A stretch of 64,000 bases of DNA from Zoroaster sp. YZ-2022 (lineage: Eukaryota > Echinodermata > Asteroidea > Forcipulatida > Zoroasteridae): the NCBI GenBank assembly GCA_029582265.1, contig CM055827.1, forward strand, positions 36,570,260 to 36,634,259, given 5' to 3'. Below are positions 37,997 to 50,393 of the stretch, piece by piece (position 1 is the first letter of the stretch; each line of letters opens with the position of its first letter). Below the pieces are notes generated by a model, which had not been told where the DNA came from, ran no database searches, and was given only the letters and a program-made list of their open reading frames with translations. Position numbers and translations under genes: made by a program.

Positions 37997-38929
37997 TATG
38001 TATTATAAATTCATGCGTGCAAGGTGTTATCCTAGGGACCACATTCTACACGCATGGCCACTTATTTGTTGACCTAAATTTTATCAATACGATTGTGACC
38101 TCTGTTTAAACAAAACTGCACTGTGGAATCACTATGAGAAACAAAACGAAAAGCATACACACGAGTCAGTGTTTGTAACGGATAATTGTTTTTCTGCAAT
38201 CAAAAATGCCACTCTTAAGGGCTCATCACAATTAACATATGATGGCATTTTTCCAGGGACATGAAATAGCTGTATACTAGTATTGTCAATAGACAGCATT
38301 AGTGCCCATTTGTACATGTATACTGTAGATTCTAGTTATATAATTATCCTACACCGTAAAAGAGCAGAGCACAGCATAAATTAATGTATGGTAAATGTGT
38401 GTACAGTACATGCTTAACAGACCACCCCCCCCCCCCCCAATATAATGCCCAAGGGGGAGGGGGTTAAGCTGAATTTCTTTTTGGCAACATGACTTTCACC
38501 CCTCTTGTTGGTCACAGGCAAATCAATCTCCCAGACCACTGTTACCACCCCCCCCCCCCTTCCCCCTCCCACACACACACACCAGTTGTATTTCTTTCCT
38601 GTACAAGTTTAGCATGGTCAGCATATTTGTGATTGCCCCTTTAATTGAAGACAAAATATCTGTACATACATAGTGGACATATATGCTGACTTTTTGTGAC
38701 AGAAACATTGATCTCTATTCATATACACAAGCTTTCTATTGCCTTGATGTACATGTAGGCATAAATAAAATAGCATGTGGGAGTTCAAAGGTTGAATTTT
38801 GTATGCAAAAACAGTTGTGATAATATGCTGTGAATGTGTGACTGTAAACATTGAAGTACATGAGCACAAGCCATATATAGGTCATGTATAATTTGTACAG
38901 TCAATTGTAATATGACAGAACATGCAGTG

Positions 38930-39090
38930 TACATGTACATTATAGGATCATTGAGCCGTACACTGAATATACATGTACACTGAATATACATGTACATGTA
39001 CATGTACAATAGGCCTACATTGTAGACATGGCACACAATAATCCTCTATTCTATCATGTACATAATGTACATACATTGTACATGTACGTT
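38930..39090. repeat. TACATG-rich simple repeat
   Basis: Repeated palindromic TGTACATGTACA-type words, for example 38925-38941, 38967-39008 and 39056-39087, with a short duplication CACTGAATATACATGTA. No gene. Confidence 0.75.
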
Positions 39091-39727
39091 TTAACACATG
39101 CACCTGCAAGCAGACTGGATTTTACGATCAAGGAAGGATATTGTGGTATCATGTCATATATTAAATTTGTTTTGGTTAGAATGATGTCTATATCACCATG
39201 GATGACTGAAGCATAAAGACAAGAACACAACATAAACATAATAATTTCTGTGAAAAACAGAAAAATCTGACCGCCATTGTCATTCACCCAGATCGGTTTC
39301 CCAATTGGGGCATATTGGTATCCTCATTGGAAGAATAGGGCTTCAATCAGGGTACAAATATCACCCAATCGGGAGAGTATTGTAGTTGACACTGACCCAG
39401 TGAGACTCATTATGTTTTTTCTATTAGAAGGCCCCGTATTTGTTAATTAATATTCAGTTAGCCTATTATTTGCCCATTCTGATTCACTCCCATAATACTG
39501 ACTTTTTATTCCATTATTCATTGCTTCCTGGCAAGACCACCGCAGGAAAAATGGGTCTCAATATCTGGTATTGTTGAGTCTGTTTGAATTTACATGTATA
39601 TAACTCTCAGCAAAACAGACAAACATCCAACAAAAAATTACAGAAAACATTTACAACATTTTCTGTCCATCTCTGAAAATGTGATTTTGTGGCAGATATT
39701 TGACAATTTAGTTTACCTCCTTTCTGA

Positions 39728-40875
39728 AAGGGAAGGTACAACATCGGTAATTACTTGATAACAAAACTATCAAATTATTATCAAACAGCTAATTGAATGT
39801 GAAGTTGGTAAAAGTACCAATTATAATAATAATAATAATAATAAATTTATTGTGCGCATTTTCCCATAAAAATGTACAAAAGCGCATTACAATCTTAAAA
39901 CTAGCACATAATAGTAAAACAAACAGATTAATACATTAAGTCAAAAAATGTAAAAACAACAAAGTTACACTTAAAAATAAATAAATTAACCAAATGCTTG
40001 TTTAAAAAGAAAAGTCTTAAGCTCTTTCTTAAAGACAGACAGAGACCGAATTGATTGGATATTTGAGGGCAATTTGTTCCATAATGTGGGCGCAGCCTGC
40101 AAGAATGATTTGTCTCCAGTAGATTTTTTCATTTTTTCTTTAGAATAATTTAAAAGCAACCTGTTATTGGAACGTAAAGAATAGCTGGAATTATCTTTAA
40201 CGTGCAACATATCAATAATGTAATCTGGGGAAGGTGGTGAAGGGCCTTAAATGTCAACAAAATAATTTTGAATTCAATACGATAATGTACAGGCAGCCAG
40301 TGTAACTGATAAAGTAAGGGCATTACATGACTCCACCGTGGTGTACCACATACAAGCCAAGCAGTGGCATTTTGTACCTTTTGTAGTTTAGCTAATTGTG
40401 AATTTGGAAGACCATAAAATAAGCTGTTACAGTAATCGAGACGACTAGTAATGAATGCATGAACCAGCACAATTAGCGCCTCTCTTGATAAGTATTTCCT
40501 GATTCTTCTAATATTATGGATATGATAGAACGCAGTTGAGCAAGTTTTTGTAATTTGCTTGTTCATAGTCAAATTTGAGTCAAACCAGCAACCTAAGTTG
40601 CAAACTTGCAAGGATGGTGTGATAGAACAGCCACCCACTGTTAAGTCTGGTATAGTTAATTTAGACAATTATCCTAAACAGTTACGTTGTCTGAAGTGTT
40701 TTTATTTCAGAGAAAAACACAAAGAACTGTTTTCATTTAAAAATTGTTTTCTCATGAATTAGACTCCGCAATTGAGCTGAAACTAAAAGCTGAAAGTTAA
40801 TTGCATATTCTTGAATCAAAGAAAGTAAGCTAAACCATGTACATGTAGTTTTGCCATTATTGTACTTTCCCTTTA
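39728..40875. mobile_element. AAAGGGAAGGTAC dispersed element split by a LINE
   Basis: Left end AAAGGGAAGGTACAACATCG and right end TGTACTTTCCCTTTAA are inverted relatives. The LINE at 39822-40668 lies between them. The same ends bracket 51279-52093. Boundaries are approximate. Confidence 0.5.
39822..40668 (-). mobile_element. 5'-truncated, frameshifted CR1/L2-like LINE (reverse transcriptase C terminus)
   Basis: On the minus strand, 40668-40210 encodes RT-derived sequence with LGCWFDSNLTM, TCSTAFYHIHNIRRIRKYL, SRLDYCNSLFYGLP, KLQKVQNATAWLV and LHWLPVHYRIEFKI. These are the conserved thumb-region motifs of CR1/L2-type elements. A frameshift near 40200 separates it from the tail YSLRSNNRL, SFLQAAPTLWNKLPSNI and FKKELKTFLFKQAF, ending at 39986. 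A 3' UTR with CGCACAATAAATTTATT and an (ATT)n tail follows. It is dead: truncated at the 5' end and broken in frame. Confidence 0.93.
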
Positions 40876-41844
40876 AACATTTATTGATTCTACGTAGTAT
40901 TGTCTAATATGTGCAAAGACAATATCTAGGGAGGGCTAGCTAAAGGAAGAGTATAATTGGTTTCCACCTCTGCATGGGGAAGGAAGGGCAAATTATCTTT
41001 CTAAAGGTCAGCCATCTTTCCTCTCTGAATTTTACGTTCTACAGGCTTCGTCAATGCCCCAAATCTCTGTAAAATAGGCAAGATATGTTAATTTCAATAT
41101 GATGTTTAAGTTAGGATGGCTTGACATTGTAAACTTATGAGTATTTAAGGTAACAAATTCAAAGCAGTACTACAGGATTAGTTAATTTGGAATGAGGATC
41201 GAATGACAAAGATTCCATCCATGTTGTTTTCATAGTGAAGTGAACATGGTCTCAGAGGATGGATGGCATTAATGCATTCTTTAGATCTTTTTTTACCATG
41301 GAGATCCATGATTTTTGGACTATGAGGTCAATCTCTTCAATGCAGGAACTAAAATTTGCTTTTCATAAAGGGGAATATTTTTCAAGTGTGGGAAGGCAGT
41401 TGGCACAACCAAAAACGTTAATGATTGATCATTAGTGGCTTAGCCACGATTTTCAAAGGGGAGGGGGTTTTGGGAGGAATTTACCAAAATATTAAACACT
41501 GATGTAATGTTTAAAACAAATCACACATTTACCAATAGACCCTTTTAATGACAAGTTGGGGGGTGGGGGATTTCTCCCACCATTAGGATATGTGATAGAA
41601 GAGGGAGGGCATACTTTGATATGTTATTGGTCTTGGTTCCATGGGTGTCATGGATTGAAAGAAAACCAACATGATACAGCATAACAAGGATATTACCAAG
41701 TTGTCATGTACCCCCCCCCCCCCCCCCTCCAACAATTACTGCATGATTGTTGGCCATTACAATGCCAAACAAATATAAACCATTGATTCACATTGTTCAT
41801 CAAAATGACATCAATGGTGGTATATTGATCTGCTGCTAGTGCTA

Positions 41845-42085
41845 ATACCCCAATTGTGAGGTAATTTATCCCGGTTGCAACCCTATTCTCCCAATGAGGA
41901 TACCAATATGCCCCAAATCGGGAAACCCATGGGTGACATCTTCTTTGCTACTACTTACTAGTTGCCAAATACCATGACTTGTCACCTAAGGGTTTTCCGA
42001 TTAGGGCCTATTGGTGTCCTAATTAGGATAATAGGGTTTTATTCAGGACAAAGTATATCCCAGTCAAGATAGTATAGTTGACATC
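41845..42085. repeat. Inverted pair of a dispersed repeat (GGGGCATATTGGTATCC family)
   Basis: The left arm reads CCAATGAGGATACCAATATG and the right arm the inverse type TTAGGGCCTATTGGTGTCC. Another copy lies at 39290-39400 with GGGGCATATTGGTATCCTC. The outer ends of the right arm and of the 39290 copy share TAGTTGACA. Class unknown. Confidence 0.5.
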
Positions 42086-44911
42086 CATGAGCCATAGGTT
42101 TATAGATTAAATTACATGGTCAAAGGACCCAAGGACCACTCAATATAATTAACAAGGCTCTCAACAATATAACAGGGGGGGGGGGGGGGGATGGAAAGGT
42201 GGTAATTATAATACAAATTAACCCTTTCCTTTCATGCAATGAGAGAAATAATAAGGGGTCAGTTTGTTTTACTTCAATTTATTTTCCCCCTTAACTTTGC
42301 TAAGTACCATGTATAAGATTCACTGTGGTCACAAATCAATCCAGCTTTTATAACATGAGTTTACGCTATCAATGTAAAAACATTTCTCTTTTGACATTTG
42401 TTCTGACGCCTAATGCCCACGTATGTAAAATTATCCCTTTTACACGAATCCCTTTTCAAATATTCCCCACATACAAAAAAACATGATGGTTGTTTTTTAT
42501 ATCCTTTATCAAAATATCTGCAGGTCACATGCACCCCCCAAAGAAAAACAAACAACACCCGACCACTTTGTAAATATAAAGTTTTTGATGAAAATTGTCA
42601 TCACTGACCACTTTATTCCAATATTGAGTTGACATGTTGCCCATACAATCGGCATAGAATTCTGGATATTTGCCAAATGTTTTCATTCTTTTATGTAAAA
42701 GGTATTACGATTACTGATGTTCTTTAATAGCACCAAATATAAATATATTTTTTCAAAAACTTATTCCTTAAAAGAATAAAAGTATGAACTTAGAAAGTTT
42801 TACTCAAATGTCCACATTTGATGTTTAACTAATTTATACAATTTTTCTTATGCTTTTCTGTTTTGTTGAAAAATACCTTCTATAAAAATAGAAAACATAT
42901 CCAAAATTCTTCACCTTTTCATCGAGTTAAAAATGCATACATTACGTTTTGCTTTACTGTCAGAAATATACACGTTACCATGGCAATCAATTGTAAAAAC
43001 ACTATTAATGCTAGATCAGTTTCAACATGCAGTGTGTTAGTTACTTGTATGTAGGTCTACTCAAGAGCCATCCAAAATGGTCAAATTCATGTCGTACATA
43101 TCATACAGGGTTGGGTGCAAGTCTTGCAAATTGTCTTTGAAAATAAGGAATTTTTATCTGTAGTTCAGAGTGCAGAGACGGTAAAAAGAGGGAGGCCAAA
43201 AATGTACTAATTTTAACTTTTTGTTTGGAAAAGGGGAGATCTTAAGTCTCCCTTTGCAACATACATGAAAATATTGACAATTTTGGAAGGCTCCCTAAAT
43301 TAAAAAAAAAAAAATTAAAAAATGTTCCTGAGGAAAATGAACCTGAATAGATGAATTGTCATATTATCAATCACATTTTTTATTCATGTTTGTCTACAAA
43401 GTGACTACAAAATTCTGTCTTCATACATACAGTATTTTTAAATTCTTGGATACAGTTTGAGGCAGGGATGGATCATGTGTGTCAAAAGTGTGGGCCAACA
43501 CTTAACCACTTAAACTTCAAGTATTTTGTGTTCAAGTAGTATTCTTCAAAATTCAACTTTCTCCAAAGTTGATCAATTTTGCTTAAAACCACCAATATGG
43601 TGAAAGAAATAAACCCAGCTATTCAAATTCATATTTCTCTCTGTATGAATAAGTAGTAACAAGAATTATACTAAAATTAATCTGCTCAGTTGAGTAAAGC
43701 CAGTAAGTTACATTTTGTATTTCATTTAGTTTTGTTTATATTGCATTTATAATTTCATGGCAGTTGAATACAAATACATTTTCAATTTCTCTTTCCTGAG
43801 GATATCAAAAGATAAAAAAAATTCAAGGCTTTTTTTTGGAATACAAATTTCTTCTTACTGTCTTTTATTGTCAACTGCTTCGTTCACATATATAGGTTGG
43901 ATGTTTATGACGTCATTTAATAACATTCTGACAGGAAAAGTACATGTATGTCCTGCAGAAATGCAAGTTCGTTTCCTTGTCAACATATTGTGCAATTTTA
44001 CTACATAGATACTTTCCCCCAAATGTTGAAATGCTATATTTGACATATCACGATGTTCATGAGGGGCAAATGTGCTGGAAATGTCAACAATTCTATTTAT
44101 CCTGAAGGTTTTTGGTTAAAAATGGACTCTTTGGTTGTTGCATATTACAACTTGGCTTATCATAATTGTGACGTAAATTGGACGGAACATCATCCAGGAC
44201 ATTTATCCCTCTCTGGTTTGACAGATACTCTGTAATTTACATAATTTATCAATTGCTTTTGAAACCAATTTAACTCAAGACAGGTGGATTGGGCATGCAG
44301 GACCCACAAAGTTCAAATCATCAGTCTTCCAACCATAACCGTTTCTGCATACATTTGTTTAAACAATTTACATGTATCTCTAGGAATAAAAACATGGTTT
44401 TTGCTTGCCGTCCATTTGGTCCACAATGTTAAATCTTAATAAAATACTCCAGTTCAGTCGACCTTAATTTCTCCACTTCATTTTTTCCACATCAGTACTT
44501 TTTATTTTCCATTAAATTTGGGAACTTTCAGATGATCTATCACCATTCAAAAACAGTGTCCAATCACAGCACCTACTACACATGACCACCCAAATTTAAG
44601 ACAAAAGGAAAATACCCCACATGTTGTTTGTACAAATTGTCTCAGGGGTGTGGCCAAGTTGCAAAATTATTTAATCAAAGTGATAAATATAGCACAATAA
44701 CGAAGTAGAGATATGTATTTTTTTTAACCAAATGCCCAATGTTAAATGCTAGTTTTTAAAATATTTGAAATCGAGTGACTTTGATGTTTTATTAGGTGGA
44801 TTTTATTCTGATTGTTCACTGGCAATCTTATTAGTTAAAAAACAAAATAAAGTTTGTTCATTTTGGCAGAATGATATACAACCTACCATGGATATTATGA
44901 TAGATAGTTTT
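42086..44911. other. AT-rich stretch downstream of HEXIM, probably including its 3' UTR
   Basis: No exon recognised on either strand. On the minus strand TTTATT-type poly(A) signals occur, for example near 44498. The HEXIM transcript end cannot be fixed. A poly-G run is at 42176-42190. Confidence 0.4.
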
Positions 44912-45871
44912 TTAAATGGACACTTTTAGTTCCAGACCATTGTCATTAGCATTTTTCAATACAGAGTTCTCTTCACGTAATCTTTGTATTTCATGTTCCA
45001 TCTTATCCAAACTCTCCAAACGTGCTCTGATGAGATTATCTTTCATGTTCAAGTGTCCATTCTTAGTCTCCCCATCTGATGTCCTGTTTTCTGATGTCTG
45101 CTGATGTTCCTCAAGCTCGTTGACTCTCTTGGATAGGGTGAGAACTTCCGAGACCAACTGTTCCTTGGACATTGACTGCAAACGTTCAGACTGCACTTCA
45201 TCGTACATTGCCGAGAATTCCTTCTCAAGGAAATTCCCGTCTCGTATATCATCGTTCTCATCAAAGAGCTCATCTGATGAGTCCACTGGAATGTGATTTC
45301 CCCCTGCGCTCAGATCAGGTGTGTCAACTTTATGATCCTCCATCAGAAATTGTGTTGTGTTGTATGGAGTTGGACGATTTGCTCTTTTCTTAGTTGCCCT
45401 CTTACTCTCAAGTTCATCAATCTCCTTTTTTTCTTCCCAGGTCAACCTTGCGTAGGGTTTCCATTTTCGATTGGCTCTCTTTCGGTTATTTCTCCGCTTG
45501 CGCCTGAGGTTTTCTTCTGTTCTTGGTGGCTCTCCATTCTTGACAATCTCTTGAGAATGTTGAGGTGATCCCTTTGATTCCTGAAGATTGCTGCAACTAC
45601 TGGACACTGTAGACAGCGCCATCTGTCGGCCTTGTTGTCCTATTTCCGTTCCACTAGCGCTACTGCTCCGTCTGTGGTTAGGCCTGGTACGTGCTCGACG
45701 TCGCGGCGGTTGATCAGTGCTGCTGCCCCCACTGCCACTATGCCCTCCACTGCTGATGATCCGCTTGCGTTTACTTATGGGACTTACGTTAGGGCTTCGC
45801 TCATTTTCCGTCCGTTCGTCGTCCCCTTCCACGCTGTCTGCTTCAAAAGACACCCTTTTTTCTCCTTCCAT
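44912..45871 (-). CDS. HEXIM1: HEXIM, 7SK RNA-binding P-TEFb inhibitor, intronless
   Basis: A single exon encodes 319 aa (human HEXIM1: 359). The first ATG is at 45871-45869 with an in-frame TGA 27 bases before it; the longer open frame upstream would begin with TTG, which is not a credible start. Visible features: an early basic SKRKR signal, an arginine-rich 7SK-binding segment around residues 123-138 (RRKRRNNRKR, then KWKPY), the LTWEEKKEIDE block, the invariant PYNTTQFLMEDH inhibitory motif at about 159-170, acidic DSSDELFDENDD, and a C-terminal dimerising, cyclin-T-binding coiled coil (about 217-310). The protein sequesters CDK9/cyclin T in the 7SK snRNP in the nucleus and so restrains transcription elongation. 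Vertebrate HEXIM1/2 are also intronless; one homologue is seen here and the symbol is by family, not proven 1:1 orthology. Confidence 0.95.
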   Translation of the reverse strand: MEGEKRVSFEADSVEGDDERTENERSPNVSPISKRKRIISSGGHSGSGGSSTDQPPRRRARTRPNHRRSSSASGTEIGQQGRQMALSTVSSSCSNLQESKGSPQHSQEIVKNGEPPRTEENLRRKRRNNRKRANRKWKPYARLTWEEKKEIDELESKRATKKRANRPTPYNTTQFLMEDHKVDTPDLSAGGNHIPVDSSDELFDENDDIRDGNFLEKEFSAMYDEVQSERLQSMSKEQLVSEVLTLSKRVNELEEHQQTSENRTSDGETKNGHLNMKDNLIRARLESLDKMEHEIQRLREENSVLKNANDNGLELKVSI

Positions 45872-46074
45872 AACCAAATGTAGGACTACCAGAATTCAAC
45901 CAGACACTGTATCAAATTTACAGTATGTTCTCGAAATCAATGCGAAATGTGGTAATTTGTGTCTAAAATTAATGTTAGTAAAATTAAGCTGTACAACTGT
46001 GATCATTCCGATCGCAATCATTCTTATTTATCAAGTGTACACAATTTGGCAGCATACGAGTTTTTATGCTGCGC

Positions 46075-46140
46075 TAGTTAGCTGCGCGAGAAAATATAGC
46101 GCTCACGCGCACGCGCCCCTGCCACTACACTCTCGACACT
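46075..46140 (-). promoter_or_regulatory. GC-richer upstream region of HEXIM with TATA-like word
   Basis: A locally CpG-rich patch (GCTGCGCGAG, CACGCGCACGCGC) lies about 220 bases upstream of the HEXIM start. On the minus strand CGCTATATTTTC (around 46088-46102) resembles a TATA box. Weak evidence, by composition and position. Confidence 0.3.
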
Positions 46141-48565
46141 CGACGACCGACCCGAATTCATGCATAATATACATGTACATGACTCTGTATCCTTGCGCTT
46201 CATTCTTTTTCATTTGATTAATAATATGAAAGATGGTTAAATCCGTTCCTTTTGTCGGTATTATTGGAAATAATAATATGTTTTTCTTTCTCAAATATGG
46301 AATTTAATAAAAAGAATGAATGTGCTTCATACGAATTTTAATTCACTACTTTATTGCGGTGTAAAAACATACCAGCCAAATGAGTAACAAGGCATGCAAC
46401 CACCCATAAGTCTATTAATACATGGAACAGTCACCGGATACCATCAAAATGTTTATTGGATCATACCATTCTAAGAAAGGTGTATTATTTTTCACGTTCA
46501 GATCAACAAGTACCATTATAGTATTTGATAGAATGATAAAGAAGGGAATGATTAACATGAATCTTTATTTATTTTTTGATTATGAAGGTTTTCTATGAAA
46601 ATATATAAATTTTGGAAAAGGTTGATAACCCGCGCGCAAACAACCAGGCTTAGCTCATGCCCAATGTAGACCGCCATGCTACAAACACATATCCCAACAA
46701 AAGCGCCTGGAGGAGTGACCTACCCCTCCCTTAGCTGTAGGCACACACCCCGTTATGTACATGTTGGGGGAGGGGGTTGATTTCTCCTGTATATAAGCAT
46801 GGAGGTCTAATTCTACCTCCATGATATAAGGAAGTCAGCGTTTTTGAAATATTTGGTCGTGGTTCCGATGTTCCGATCAGGGATCGATGAGTCTGGCTCA
46901 TTGGCGGATTATTTGTTTGTTGGGGGAGGGGGAAGGAGGGGAATAGGGGAACAAGTGGCTCCTTTGTATGTCGACGTACATGTAAGTTGTGTCCCCCACT
47001 AACAGTAACGTGTCCCCCAATTGTTTTGCTTTTTCGAGACCCATGGATCCCTGATGACTGGTGGGTTGGAAAAATCACGGAAGATGCGCTCAGGAGGGAC
47101 TGCCTAGGATTTTTGATTATTAAATTATGTGATTTTCTTATAATATTATGTTACTTTGAATACATCTATATTTTTAGGTGTGGAGGGGGGGGGGCATGGA
47201 TACTCTGTCCACCCATGGTCCACCACCGGTCACCCATCATCATCTTCTCATAGATCTTCCTAACTGCATGTTGTTGGCATGTCTACCGGATAAAATCCCC
47301 AGGCCCCACACTGTACCCCAGGACGTGCCTAGACTTGCAGTACTGAGTAAACAGCCTTGGTGGTCCGGTCTGTCCTGAAGGAGGCCGGCTACTCAGCTCA
47401 GTCAGCCGAGTTAGTCAAGTCTTGCATGCTCGGATGGATCGGGTCCCTGGGGTCCGAGTTGACTATTTGAATAAAATCATGTGCGAATGCTAGACTACTA
47501 GTATACTAGACTGGCGACCGTCGATCCGGTCCACTTGACTTGCTCGACTGACGTGACCTGAAGACTCACCTAGCCGAATTCACACACTTGATTACGCTAT
47601 GGCTACTACAATCGCTGATTTTGAGAGTAAAAAGGTAAACATGCTTTTATTTTATTTAAAAGCTGATAAATATAGAACTCCATAACCCACAGGGGAAAAG
47701 ATGACAGACTCTGGCAACGAAAAATTTGTGAAAATCTGACTTGAGTATTGACCCCGACCCGAAGAAGTTTAAAGTTCATTGTATTTATTTGAAGTCCAGG
47801 GCCGGCCGGCTGGGCCTTATGGGAGGGACGTGGACTTTTCGTACACGTGCTACTGCTATATATACTGTGTAACTTAGGCGGTGGGTTATTTTGAGAGCTG
47901 CATGCTCTGTGATGTGGCAGTGGTTTTTTGTGCGTGTTACTGTTACTACTACTAGTGTTAGTATGACAGATAGTCGTGAAAAGTATTAGCCTATACTAGG
48001 GCTTAAAATATCAATTGTAATGAAGATTGAAGAATGACAACTCAAGTCTTGGAGAGTCCAAGTGACTAAACATTATATAGGAAATGTACTAGCATTTAAA
48101 AAAAAAGGCAAAAAGTATCAATAAAGCTCTCATAATACACTGTCACTGGGACTGAATTCTTAATAGGCCTATAAATATTTCATGATTAAACTGTGATTTT
48201 CTTTTCACAGAGTGAATGATTAAAGAAAGCTTTAAAGGAGCAGTTGATTTTTAAAGGAGTAGTTAATTTTCAGCGATGTACCCGTCCAGGTAAAGTATAC
48301 ATGTATATTACAGTGTTTTTTATTATATTAATTATTATTTTTTTAAAGTTTATACACATCTCTATCTAATATTAAATTGTGCATTTGTCATCCTTTATTG
48401 CTTAAAAAAAACATTGGTTATTTCCACAATATATTTGAGAGCTCATGAAGACTTCACATCTACTGCATGATAACTCATTCTGTAACAAATCCCAGTAAAA
48501 GAAACAAATTGTTATCCATTCAAGAACATAATATTAATTATTATTCTCTAAAAATAAAATACTTC
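46141..48565. other. Non-coding stretch
   Basis: Includes a purine-rich GGGGGAGGGGG tract near 46920-46955 and scattered poly-G. The open frames lack protein-like character or proper splice sites. No repeat family could be delimited. Confidence 0.4.
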
Positions 48566-48572
48566 AAGCATA

Positions 48573-49029
48573 GGGTAGAATGTCGTATCTGGCCGCCACT
48601 ATTTTTCATTAAATATAACCAATAATGTAATCTTACCTACCTGGTAAGGTGGAGAACATATGGATGATGATGGACATATACTTCAAATTATTCCAGGATA
48701 TTTATTTCATGAAAAATCAGGCATTTTTGGTATACGATGACTTCCTCAGTCATGTCAGTCTGATCTTGTAAACTCCACAATTAGTGACCAACACAGTCAT
48801 TGTACATGCGTAGTGGCAACTATAATAGGATCCTTTTATTTTCTGAAGGGGAGGATATTTTTAGAAGGGAAATCAAGTCCGAAAACCATCATAAAAGTGG
48901 ATTTTAAAGATAGTTTTCGCTTTCTGTACCACCAAAAATCGATAGAATGATTTTTTAACTGGTTAGTGGTTGCAAAAAACATCCAAAAAAGCCCTTAAAA
49001 AGTGGCGGCCGGATACGACATTCTTTCCC
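48573..49029. mobile_element. GGGTAGAATGTCGTATC MITE (family E), copy 1: empty site
   Basis: Left TIR GGGTAGAATGTCGTATCTGG then CCGCCACT; right TIR is its inverse, ending GATACGACATTCTTTCCC. A 7-bp target duplication AAGCATA lies at 48566-48572 and 49030-49036. 457 bp, no coding capacity. Its TTAA at 48995-48998 is intact. Confidence 0.9.
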
Positions 49030-49304
49030 AAGCATACGCCTAGGAATGCATGCAGCTCATACGCAAAGGGAACAATCATTTTAATCACAAATCTTTTATT
49101 TCATGTCATTACAGTATTAATCAGTTGACTGTTACTTTCCATGATCATTAAAAAATATTTTGTGGACATACATGAAGATGGCAAAGACAAGTAAATGTGA
49201 AACGCAAATAAATAAATGAAAAAGACAGATATCTAAAGGACTAAATATTGCTGGAATCTAGTCATATTAGTTTGATAAATTCCTTGCTCTGTGATACCTT
49301 ATGC

Positions 49305-50012
49305 GGGTAGAATGTCATATCCGACCGCCACTTTTTCTCATTCAATATAACCAATAATGTAATCTTACCTACCTAGTAGTAGTAAGGTGGAGAACATATG
49401 GACGATGGACATCAAATTATTCCAGGATATTTATTTCATGAAAAATCAGGCATTTTTGGTATACGATGACTTCCTCAGTCATGTCGGTCTGATCTTGTCA
49501 ACTCCCCAATTAGTGATCAACACAGTCACTGTACATGCGCAGTGGCTAAATAGGATCTTTCTATTTTCTGACGGGGAAGATTTTTTTAGAAGGGAAATAG
49601 TCTGAAAACCATCATAAAAGTGGATTTTAAAGATAGTTTTTGCTTTCTGTACCACCAAAAATCGATAGAATCATCTTTTAACTGGTTAGTGGTTGCAAAA
49701 AAAAATCTCAAAAAAGCCCTTAACCAGTTCGCGTCGGGAATAAAAATGTTTTTCTGGGCCCCTGTGCGGGTTTCTTTTCCCCACACAAACACGTTAATGG
49801 AAACTTCCACAGCGCGTGGCCACATCTACCGAACATGTCACTGTACACTCGACTCGTTGCCACGTCAACCGAGCATGCATACAAATATTCTGGAGTTTCC
49901 TCTGGCGTGTACAGACGCTCTCCGATCCGTGGTGCAAAAAAAAATTGCGTGTGTACACGGCCTCCGACGCGAACTAGTTAAAAAGTGGCGGTCGGTTACA
50001 ACATTCTTTCCC
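49305..50012. mobile_element. Family E MITE, copy 2: carries a nested family C MITE
   Basis: Same termini as copy 1 (GGGTAGAATGTCATATCCG and the inverse ending ATTCTTTCCC), same orientation, but a different 7-bp duplication CTTATGC at 49298-49304 and 50013-50019, so it is an independent insertion. At the point matching 48995-48998 it is interrupted by the element at 49720-49981. Apart from this the two copies align almost base for base by eye. Confidence 0.9.
49720..49981. mobile_element. TTAA MITE family C, copy 2, nested in family E copy 2
   Basis: TTAA at both ends, termini CCAGTTCGCGTCGG and CCGACGCGAACTAG. It is inverted relative to copy 1 at 20449-20711; shared blocks are GTTGCCACGTC, ACGCTCTCCGATCCG and CACGGCCTCCGACGCG. 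The paralogous empty site in family E copy 1 contains a single TTAA. Confidence 0.95.
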
Positions 50013-50303
50013 CTTATGCGTAATGTGCATCTACCTGTGCAAGATCTATAAGTACATAGTTAGTTTACAGAGCTAGAGCTGTCCATAATGCATTGATAAT
50101 TACCTTGTTAAACAAGTTTGTTTAATGGACCTCCAATCAAACAATAGTTGGATACCTTCAGCAGCTTAATAACATGCTGGAAAGAGTTGCTTATAATTGT
50201 CTATTAATTAATTGTGATAATCAACCAGACATTTGTCAAATGCAAGCATACTGGTACATACGCAGAAAATTCATTCAAGTGGTTTAAAGAAGCCATAAGA
50301 CCA

Positions 50304-50393
50304 TTAACCCTAACTCCCTAGGCATTGTACTAAAACAATAAAAATCCTTCAAAATCCTCCAACTGGCTTTGTTGTCTAGGGAGTTAGGGTTAA
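50304..50393. mobile_element. TTAA MITE family B, 90 bp, copy 2
   Basis: Perfect termini TTAACCCTAACTCCCTAG and inverse. Near-identical to the reverse complement of 34989-35075. Confidence 0.92.

Noticed and set aside
45872..45877. Longer HEXIM N terminus starting upstream of 45871
   Set aside because: It would need a TTG start. The first ATG is at 45871 and an in-frame TGA lies just upstream.
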